Shown here: in pieces, positions 14,961-20,749 of the stretch
How the letters are laid out: every line of letters starts with the position of its first letter
Numbering within the stretch: position 1 is the first letter of the stretch
NCBI GenBank assembly: GCA_003445035.1
Contig: DLVV01000016.1
Coordinates: forward strand, 1-20,749
DNA length: 20,749 nt
From: Planctomycetaceae bacterium
GTDB taxonomy: Bacteria; Planctomycetota; Planctomycetia; Planctomycetales; Planctomycetaceae
Direction: 5' to 3'
Notes under the pieces: generated by a model
Database searches by the model: none
What the model was told of the DNA's origin: nothing
The model's input: the letters and a program-made list of their open reading frames with translations, nothing else
Made by a program: the position numbers and the translations under genes

Positions 14961-17432
14961 GTGCGCCGACCTGCTGTTGCCATCCTGGCCCTGTCTCTTT
15001 GCTCAACGGCATTTGCGGCCAACCGCTTTCCGTTGGTGGTCACCGAACCGGCGGGGATCGCCCGCCATCAGTCCCCGGTCACCTCGGGGATCCCTTTCGC
15101 CCGCGGCGAACTCCGCTCGGCCGACTCCGTCGCGCTGGTTGCTTCCGAGTCTCCCGGCATGCAGATCCCACTTCAGACCGAGATCCTCTCGCGTTGGCCA
15201 GACGGTTCAGTCAAGTGGCTGCTGCTCGACTTCCAGATCAACCTCAAACCCAACCAGACCTCACGGTTCTTCCTGAATTACGGTGCCGACGTCACCCGCC
15301 AGCCGGTTTCGAACCCCATCGTGATCACCGACGGTTACGAAGGCATGACAGTCGACTCGCGTCGCCTTCGCCTGCACCTGGACCGAAAGAACTTTCGCCC
15401 ATTGAACGCCGTGTGGCTCGATCGCAATTCGGACGGCCGCTACGACAAGAACGAGAGAATCACGGACGCGGATTCCCCCGGGCTGGTACTCACCACCCCC
15501 TCCGGTCGCAGTTTCTCCGCCCACACCTCGGCCATGCACATCACCCGAGAACAACAGGGGCCGCTGCGAGCTTGCCTGCGGCTGCATGGATCACACCGCG
15601 ACACTGACGGCAGCTTTTTCCGCTATGTCGTCCGCCTCCACATTTTCCGCGGGCTTCCTGACATTCGATTCGACTACACATTCGTCAACGATCACACTCC
15701 GAAAACAATGAGCTCGGTCGACAGACTGACTTGCCGTTGGAAACTGGCCGGCAACGGTCCATTCAGCCACCATCTCGAGGGACCTCGCAAGAAGTCGACG
15801 CGGCTGTTCCAGGTCGACGACCGTCAGTATCACATCGACGGAGAACCCGAAGGGCGGCACGCCGCCGGCTGGGCGGCTGCCTGGGGAGCCAACGGAGGTC
15901 TGGCCGTCGGAGTTCGTCATTTCTGGCAGAACTGGCCAAAAAGTCTGTCTGTGGATGATGGACAGCTCGGCATCGGTATTCTCCCGCAGTTTGCCAAGGG
16001 AACGTATGACGGTCGTCCGATACGTGAAGAGGCCAAGCTCTATTACTATCTCCGGGACGGGGCCTATTCGTTCAAACTTGGCGTCGCCAAGACACACGAG
16101 GTCTGGGCAAGATTCCTCGGCCAGCCGCCAAAGCCCGAGCAACTCGATGCCCATTTTCGAGGCCTCGGCCAACGGCTCCTCGCCGAACCAACACCCCAGC
16201 GGATCGCCGACACCCGGGTGATGGGTGACATGCCGCCCACTCGCCCCGGCCCAACCGCTGACTACGACAGGTGGTTCTCCGGGTTTCTCGACAAGCACCT
16301 CCGTGGCCAGGACGAGGTCCGAGAGTACGGCCTGCTCAACTACGGCGACTGGTACGCAATCCAGTGGGATTCCTGGGGCAATCTCGAGTACGACACCGCG
16401 AGGTGTTTCTTCCAGCAATATCTGCGCACCGGTGACCGGCGTTTTTTCGACCGCGCCGAAATTGCCGCAAAGCATCTTGTCGACGTTGACGTGGTGCACG
16501 AAGTGAACCAGCCGATCCGGGACTACGGTGGAAGCTGGCAAATTGAACCCGGTGCCATCTGGGCTCACTCGGTCGGACACACCGGTGGCTACTACGGCCG
16601 TTACGACGGCGAAAAATATCATGACATCGCGCCCCTGAAGATGACCGGGGCGTACCAGCTGGGGCTGGTCGACCTCGGCCACCACTGGATAGGCGGCGCG
16701 TTCGACCACTTCCTGTTGACCGGTGAACGTCGGACCCATGAGGTGGCCGTGATGGCCTGCGACGCCATGGCTCGTCGCACCCCCACACGGTACACCGACC
16801 ATCTTCGCGGAATCGGTTGGCCGTTGCAGATGATGATGGCCGCGTGGGACGCCACCGGAGACCAGGCCTACCTTTCCGCCGCCAATCGGCAGTGGAGGAG
16901 ACTCCGTCAGCACCTCGACCCCAAAAAGGGCTGGGTCATCAAACTGGCTTATGGTCACTGCAGCGAACCCAGCGACGCCGGCCGCTGCCGGGGCCAGAAC
17001 GCCTACATGCTGGCACTGACACTCAGTGGACTGGCCCGTTATCACAAGGCCACAGGAGACCCCGAGGCGTTGCAGGGACTCACCGCCGGCATCGATCAAC
17101 TGATCCGCGATTGCTGGAACCAGAAGCACCGGGCGTACCGCACCACATCGTGCAAACACTATCGGCACATACCCCCCTCGGGGCAAAACTCACCTGCCGC
17201 GCTGATCTGCCAGGCCATCGCTTACGAGTCGTCCCTGACCGGAAACGTCGAGCATCGACGGATCGGACGAGAGGCGCTGACCACCCTGATCGCCGCTGGA
17301 ATCAAGAACCTTCCCACTGACAACTTGAAGGGACAGACAGGATACGGCAGCATGATGTTCCTGTTCACACCCTACGGGCTTCCGCTGCTGGAGAACCAAT
17401 CACCACGAGCCACGCCACCGCGTGGACGTTGA
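14961..17432 (+). CDS. exported PcRGLX/YetA-like rhamnogalacturonan lyase homologue (PL26-type)
   Basis: An 823-residue protein starting at GTG 14961, with GGAG six bases upstream, and a Sec signal peptide (1-19, cleavage near AFA-A). The N-terminal third matches the PcRGLX/YetA-like beta-barrel domain, with GIPFARGE (43-50), a Q-T-E block and SRWPDGSVKWLLLD (77-90). A central beta-sandwich spans about 190-390. The C-terminal half (about 430-800) is tryptophan-, histidine- and tyrosine-rich with helical repeats typical of an alpha/alpha toroid (NYGDWY, HSVGHTGGYYGRYDG, LGHHWIGG). The fungal family founder is an exo-rhamnogalacturonan lyase, so removal of unsaturated disaccharides from rhamnogalacturonan I is the best guess. 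Residues 154-165 form a canonical EF-hand-like loop (D154, N156, D158, D162, E165). The oxidoreductase gene starts 13 nt downstream. Family likely; substrate inferred. Confidence 0.82.
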   Translation: MRRPAVAILALSLCSTAFAANRFPLVVTEPAGIARHQSPVTSGIPFARGELRSADSVALVASESPGMQIPLQTEILSRWPDGSVKWLLLDFQINLKPNQTSRFFLNYGADVTRQPVSNPIVITDGYEGMTVDSRRLRLHLDRKNFRPLNAVWLDRNSDGRYDKNERITDADSPGLVLTTPSGRSFSAHTSAMHITREQQGPLRACLRLHGSHRDTDGSFFRYVVRLHIFRGLPDIRFDYTFVNDHTPKTMSSVDRLTCRWKLAGNGPFSHHLEGPRKKSTRLFQVDDRQYHIDGEPEGRHAAGWAAAWGANGGLAVGVRHFWQNWPKSLSVDDGQLGIGILPQFAKGTYDGRPIREEAKLYYYLRDGAYSFKLGVAKTHEVWARFLGQPPKPEQLDAHFRGLGQRLLAEPTPQRIADTRVMGDMPPTRPGPTADYDRWFSGFLDKHLRGQDEVREYGLLNYGDWYAIQWDSWGNLEYDTARCFFQQYLRTGDRRFFDRAEIAAKHLVDVDVVHEVNQPIRDYGGSWQIEPGAIWAHSVGHTGGYYGRYDGEKYHDIAPLKMTGAYQLGLVDLGHHWIGGAFDHFLLTGERRTHEVAVMACDAMARRTPTRYTDHLRGIGWPLQMMMAAWDATGDQAYLSAANRQWRRLRQHLDPKKGWVIKLAYGHCSEPSDAGRCRGQNAYMLALTLSGLARYHKATGDPEALQGLTAGIDQLIRDCWNQKHRAYRTTSCKHYRHIPPSGQNSPAALICQAIAYESSLTGNVEHRRIGREALTTLIAAGIKNLPTDNLKGQTGYGSMMFLFTPYGLPLLENQSPRATPPRGR

Positions 17433-17445
17433 CAAGGAGATGGAC

Positions 17446-18780
17446 ATGACCGACTCGACCGACCGACGCCAGTTCCTGAAGACCACCGCTTCGACCACGG
17501 CCGTTGCCGCCGCCGGAATCGCTGGTGCCCACGCCGCCGGCAAACCCCAGTCCCAGACGGTTCGCCTGGGGATCATCGGCTGTGGAGGAATCATGGGCCA
17601 CCACGTTCGTGGACTCGTCCAACGACGTGAAGACGTACATTTCTCTTGGCTTTGCGACGTGGACCCGGCACAGATGAACGCCAAGCAGGCGATCATCGGT
17701 AAGTTTCAGGACAAACCGCCGCGTCGGACGAAGAAGTTTGAAGACGTCCTCGACGACGCCAACGTTGATGCGGTGATCATCGCCACCCCCCATCACTGGC
17801 ACGCCCCGATTGCCCTTCCAGCGCTCGCCCAGGGCAAGGACGTCTACGTCGAAAAACCGCTCTCGCACGTCTTCAACGAAGGCCCGATGATGATCCAGGC
17901 GGCCAAGCAACATGGACGCATCGTCCAGCAGGGCAGCCAGATGCGCAGCAGCGCCGTCACGGCCAAAGCCGAACGTTTGCTCAAGGACGGCCTGATTGGC
18001 GAAGTGATGGTGGCTCGCGCGTGGACCGCCGAGACCCGCAGCGTCACCAAGCCGGTCGCCGACAGCAAGCCGCCGGCCGGGGTCGACTACGAAAGGTGGC
18101 TGGGGCCTGCACCCACGCGGCCCTTCAACCGTCATCGCTTCCATGTCTCGTGGCGACGGTTCAAGGACTACGCGAACGGCGAGATCGGTGATGACGGGAT
18201 CCACGACATCGACATGGCCCGGTGGGGACTCGGCAACAGCCTGCTGCCCAACAAGGTCTCGGCTGGTGGCGGCACCATGATCCTTCACGGTCACAGCACC
18301 GAATATCCGGACAACATGGTCGTCCGGTACGAGTTTCCCGACGGCAAGGTCATGGTTTACGAAAACTACCCGTTCACCGCATACGGCATGCACGGATTCG
18401 ACAATGGCAACGTGTTCTACGGCACCAAGGGCTATATGGTCTTTTCACGCCGTGGTGCCTTCAGCACGTTTTTGGGTCCCAAGAGCCAACGTGGCCCCAC
18501 CGAGGGAAAGGAATTGCGGGGGCAAAGAGGCTACGCCGAGCACATGGACAACTTCCTGACAGCCGTTCGGACACGCCGCCCGATTACCCGGGCCAACGCC
18601 GAGGCTGCTCATCTCTCCTGTGCGCTGGTCCACTTCGGAAACATCGCCTACGACACCAACAGCACGCTGGACTTCAATGCGAAGACCGGTCGGTTTGTCG
18701 ACAACCCGGGGGCAGACAAGTTGCTGGGCAAATCGTATCGCGAACCGTACGGACTTCCGGCACTGGCCAAGTCCAGTTGA
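17446..18780 (+). CDS. Tat-exported Gfo/Idh/MocA family oxidoreductase
   Basis: I choose ATG 17446 (444 residues) because AAGGAG lies exactly six bases upstream; earlier in-frame codons overlap the lyase gene. The N-terminus carries a Tat signal (DRRQFL, R7-R8, then an Ala-rich hydrophobic stretch to AHA at 28-30). A Rossmann fold begins at 40 with LGIIGCGGIMG (41-51); the family's EKP motif is E136-K137-P138 and the C-terminal substrate-domain block GIHDIDMARWGLG (251-263) supplies the conserved His/Asp. Members oxidise, reduce or epimerise sugars with tightly bound NAD(P); Tat export suits a cofactor-loaded periplasmic enzyme such as glucose-fructose oxidoreductase relatives. It directly follows the lyase gene and may process a released sugar. 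Sugar identity and cofactor are not readable. Confidence 0.94.
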   Translation: MTDSTDRRQFLKTTASTTAVAAAGIAGAHAAGKPQSQTVRLGIIGCGGIMGHHVRGLVQRREDVHFSWLCDVDPAQMNAKQAIIGKFQDKPPRRTKKFEDVLDDANVDAVIIATPHHWHAPIALPALAQGKDVYVEKPLSHVFNEGPMMIQAAKQHGRIVQQGSQMRSSAVTAKAERLLKDGLIGEVMVARAWTAETRSVTKPVADSKPPAGVDYERWLGPAPTRPFNRHRFHVSWRRFKDYANGEIGDDGIHDIDMARWGLGNSLLPNKVSAGGGTMILHGHSTEYPDNMVVRYEFPDGKVMVYENYPFTAYGMHGFDNGNVFYGTKGYMVFSRRGAFSTFLGPKSQRGPTEGKELRGQRGYAEHMDNFLTAVRTRRPITRANAEAAHLSCALVHFGNIAYDTNSTLDFNAKTGRFVDNPGADKLLGKSYREPYGLPALAKSS

Positions 18781-18798
18781 ATTCCGGTCGATTGGCCA

Positions 18799-18828
18799 GG
18801 CGGACCCCGCCACGTTGCGGGTCACGCC
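18799..18828. terminator. hairpin between convergent genes, possible bidirectional terminator
   Basis: GGCG-GACCC-(C)-GC pairs with GC-GGGTC-(A)-CGCC around a six-base loop (CACGTT), an 11-bp stem with two single-base bulges. It starts 18 bases after the oxidoreductase stop and overlaps the final codons of the opposing epimerase gene. No clear T-run follows on either strand, so intrinsic termination is uncertain. Confidence 0.35.
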
Positions 18829-19796
18829 TCGGCCATCGTCCCGTCGATGACCATCTGCTGAAACCGTGTCACCGAGATTCGCAACCCATCCTCCAGCGAG
18901 GTGAGCGGCATCCGGGGAAAGGCGGCCAAGGTGGCTTCGTCGTCGAGATCGCAGACAAACGGCATCGTCGTCGCATCCTCGGCCACGCCGACGTCCACAC
19001 CATCGACACCCGAAGCGACACACGCTTCTCGCAGTGCTGCGAGGTATTCGTCTGTGGGCACCGTCCGCCCCCTCAAGTTGAACGCACCGTATCCCTCAAA
19101 CGAATCGGTTGCAGCCAGCGAGAACCCTGCCCCCACATCCTCGACGAAGTGGAAATGCTCGCGGCCGTGGTACGGCAGGCGATAAGCGGTGCCCAGCACC
19201 GCGGACTTGATCGCCGTAGTGGGAGCCGATGTCAGCCCCAGGTCGCGGCCCGGACCATAGGTCGTTGCCAGTCTCAGGCTGACAGTCGATATTCCCGTTT
19301 CCGCAAAAAATGCCTGGGCCACCCCCTCGCCGGCTACCTTCCAGTATCCGTAGAGGTTGGGAGGCAGATACGGCACATCGGTAGTGACCGAGTCGGATGT
19401 GTAGAGTGAACGTGGTCCGTAGACGGCTGCGGAACTGGCAAACACGAACCGGTGCAGCGAATCTCCCAGGGAGACCGCCGCGCTGAAGATGTTGGCCGTT
19501 CCCAGGACGTTAACCGCCAGCCCCTCCATCGGTCGTGCCTGGCAGTCAGGTGTCTGATAAGCGGCCAGGTGAATGATCGCCGAGGGCTCCGCCTCGCTGA
19601 CCGCCTGCTGCACACTCTCCGCATCGGTGATGTCACCGGCGATGAAGCGAATCCGGTCGTGGTACTGCTTCGAAATTCGGCTAAAATCTTCCCTGCGACT
19701 AAACCCGACAATCTCGTCGACACCGTTCTCGAGCAAGTGGCTCACTGTCGCGGCGCCAATACAACCGGTGGGGCCGCTGACGAACACCGTACGCAT
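18822..19796 (-). CDS. NAD-dependent epimerase/dehydratase (extended SDR)
   Basis: A 324-residue cytosolic protein of the extended short-chain dehydrogenase/reductase family. The nucleotide-binding GxxGxxG motif is G8-P-T-G11-C-I-G14, the NAD-adenine pocket is marked by GDIT (54-57) and HLAAYQT (76-82), and the catalytic set is S121/S122 in FASSAAVYG with Y149-xxx-K153 in NLYGYWK. RLATTYGPG follows as usual for sugar-nucleotide epimerases and uronate dehydrogenases. Substrate is unknown: a nucleotide sugar, or an aldonate or uronate in the breakdown of polysaccharide products, would both fit the family. The ATG at 19796 has AGGA about ten bases upstream. It converges with the oxidoreductase gene and diverges from the PSD1 gene at 20043, so it has its own promoter. 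Confidence 0.9.
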   Translation of the reverse strand: MRTVFVSGPTGCIGAATVSHLLENGVDEIVGFSRREDFSRISKQYHDRIRFIAGDITDAESVQQAVSEAEPSAIIHLAAYQTPDCQARPMEGLAVNVLGTANIFSAAVSLGDSLHRFVFASSAAVYGPRSLYTSDSVTTDVPYLPPNLYGYWKVAGEGVAQAFFAETGISTVSLRLATTYGPGRDLGLTSAPTTAIKSAVLGTAYRLPYHGREHFHFVEDVGAGFSLAATDSFEGYGAFNLRGRTVPTDEYLAALREACVASGVDGVDVGVAEDATTMPFVCDLDDEATLAAFPRMPLTSLEDGLRISVTRFQQMVIDGTMAEA

Positions 19797-20042
19797 GGCT
19801 CGTATTTCCTGTCATCGGTAGTTCTACGGACCGGCCTGGCTTTATTGGCCTGGCCGAAGTGCAGAACATCGACACTGGTGAAAACCGCACGGGATTTCAA
19901 CGCTGGTTCTTTGGCCGCTGGCCATCCAGGTTTCACTAAGCCCACCAGTGCCCTTTGAATCCAGCCCCTCGCACTCAGCCCCAGAATCGTCCAGAATGTC
20001 GGTTTGTCGACCATCCCACTTCCGGACACATACGTATCACCG
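19797..20042. promoter_or_regulatory. 246-bp divergent intergenic region with short repeats
   Basis: This region separates the epimerase (-) and the third PSD1 gene (+). Open frames across it look like shadows. It contains a direct repeat GGCCTGGC (19833-19840 and 19847-19854), a 7-bp perfect inverted repeat ACTGGTG (19874-19880)/CACCAGT (19943-19949), a repeated CCAGAAT (19981-19987 and 19991-19997) and the palindrome ATACGTAT (20030-20037) just before the PSD1 start. These could be operator or leader structures; none is diagnostic. Confidence 0.25.
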
Positions 20043-20749
20043 ATGCGACAAAGATCACTCACCTTCGCGATCACAGTCCTCGTCCTGCTGCCGGCGGCCC
20101 CCGTTGGCCTCGCTGCAGATACCCCGGTCAATTTTGACCGCCAGATCGCGCCGCTGCTCGCCACAAAATGCCTCGAGTGCCACAGCGGCGGAAAGCCCAA
20201 GGGGTCCCTGGACCTCTCGGTTCGCCAGCGTGCTCAACGTGGAGGAGAATCCGGCCCCGCGATTGTTGGCGGACAACTTGGCAACAGCCTCGCCTGGAAG
20301 CGGGTTGCCGATGGTGAGATGCCACCCAAGCACCCGCTAACACCATCGGAGCGTTCGCTGCTGAAACGTTGGATTCTCGCTGGTGCGGCCTGGGGCACCG
20401 ACCCCATTGACCGATTCGCCTACACCACATCAGCACGCGCCGGAACCGACTGGTGGTCTCTGCAACCGCTTGAAGACCCACGACCACCGGCCGACAACCA
20501 GGACGAGTGGTCTCAAACCGACCTCGACCGCTTCGTCCGTGCACGTCTGAAGTCCAACGGCCTCTTGCCCACTCCCGACGCCACCCCTCGCCAATTGATC
20601 CGGCGGCTGCACATCGACCTGCTGGGCCTTCCCCCCTCCCCGGAAACCGTTGCCGCCTTCGTTGCCGACCCCAGCGAACGTGCCTACGCGCAGTTGGCCG
20701 ACCGGTTGCTCGCATCCCCTGGCTACGGCGAACGCTGGGGACGCCACTG
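20043..20749 (+). CDS. third PSD1-type protein, N-terminal part, cut by window end
   Basis: From ATG 20043 the frame is open to the last base, giving 235 codons with the remainder outside the window. Residues 1-24 are a signal peptide (SLTFAITVLVLLPAAPVGLA). A PSCyt1 domain follows with the haem motif CLECH (C43, C46, H47), ESGPAIVGG and a candidate axial methionine in EMPP (M93). DUF1549 begins near residue 160 (SQTDLDRFVRARL, then RRLHIDLLGLPPSP and SPGYGERWGRHW at the edge). It is a paralogue of the PSD1 protein at 5771-8077. No Shine-Dalgarno is visible; the start is fixed by the signal peptide. A DUF1501 partner would be expected just beyond the window, by analogy with the other two copies. 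Confidence 0.92.
   Translation, partial: MRQRSLTFAITVLVLLPAAPVGLAADTPVNFDRQIAPLLATKCLECHSGGKPKGSLDLSVRQRAQRGGESGPAIVGGQLGNSLAWKRVADGEMPPKHPLTPSERSLLKRWILAGAAWGTDPIDRFAYTTSARAGTDWWSLQPLEDPRPPADNQDEWSQTDLDRFVRARLKSNGLLPTPDATPRQLIRRLHIDLLGLPPSPETVAAFVADPSERAYAQLADRLLASPGYGERWGRH

Noticed and set aside
15591..17186. Minus-strand open frame of 531 codons
   Set aside because: It lies wholly inside the lyase gene, which has a signal peptide, family motifs and a Shine-Dalgarno sequence; long antisense frames are expected in GC-rich coding DNA.
18222..19409. Plus-strand open frame of 395 codons
   Set aside because: It crosses the end of the oxidoreductase gene in another frame and runs antisense through the epimerase; its composition is arginine-rich and without family motifs.
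19742..20200. Minus-strand frame of 152 codons and overlapping short plus-strand frames at 19948-20340
   Set aside because: They overlap the epimerase start or the third PSD1 gene in wrong frames and show no family features; the PSD1 frame with signal peptide and CxxCH is the real one.
1..20749. CRISPR array, tRNA, rRNA, insertion sequence or prophage
   Set aside because: No regularly spaced repeats, no cloverleaf-like segment, no transposase or integrase motifs and no terminal inverted repeats were seen on reading; a covariance-model scan would be needed for a firm negative on small RNAs.

Overview
The window is a GC-rich bacterial chromosome segment almost certainly from a planctomycete. 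The strongest evidence is three separate copies of the PSCyt1/DUF1549/DUF1553 ('PSD1') cytochrome-like protein, two of them followed by a DUF1501 protein, a pairing that is massively expanded in Planctomycetes. Other supporting signs are numerous exported beta-propellers, Tat-exported Gfo/Idh/MocA oxidoreductases, and start sites that often lack a Shine-Dalgarno sequence. I see no tRNA, rRNA, CRISPR array, transposase or phage gene.

Layout. 1-4664 (+): the C-terminal end of a PSD1 protein, a DUF1501 protein and a Tat-exported beta-propeller, spaced 8 and 11 nt apart like an operon, followed after 88 nt by an exported lactonase-type (6-phosphogluconolactonase-like) propeller. 4678-5598 (-): a secreted nitrilase-family amidohydrolase, convergent with the lactonase. 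5771-10927 (+): a complete PSD1 gene, its DUF1501 partner (GTG start) and an exported class-C beta-lactamase-type serine hydrolase. 10924-12288 (-): an exported PQQ-like beta-propeller that shares its stop tetranucleotide CTAG with the serine hydrolase. 12431-12808 (+): a small four-helix membrane protein. 12825-14810 (-): a two-gene unit, zinc ribbon/bPH2-like membrane protein then a DUF4432 aldose-epimerase-like protein. 14961-18780 (+): a PcRGLX/YetA-like (PL26-type) rhamnogalacturonan lyase homologue and, 13 nt later, a Tat-exported Gfo/Idh/MocA oxidoreductase. 18822-19796 (-): an NAD-dependent sugar-nucleotide-type epimerase. 20043-end (+): the N-terminal third of a third PSD1 gene, cut by the window edge.

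How the genes may fit together. At least ten of the fifteen proteins carry Sec- or Tat-type export signals, so the region mostly encodes periplasmic work. The right half reads as a small carbohydrate locus: a pectin-type lyase homologue, an exported sugar oxidoreductase, an aldose-epimerase-like protein and an SDR epimerase. The left half is PSD1/DUF1501 modules with propellers, whose biochemical role is still unknown. The links between these parts are inference from neighbourhood and families. I found no clearly new defence or mobile system; the best leads are the PSD1-DUF1501-propeller unit, the lyase/oxidoreductase pair with an EF-hand-like loop in the lyase, the zinc-ribbon bPH2 protein, and an orphan 34-codon reading frame antisense at 9550-9654.
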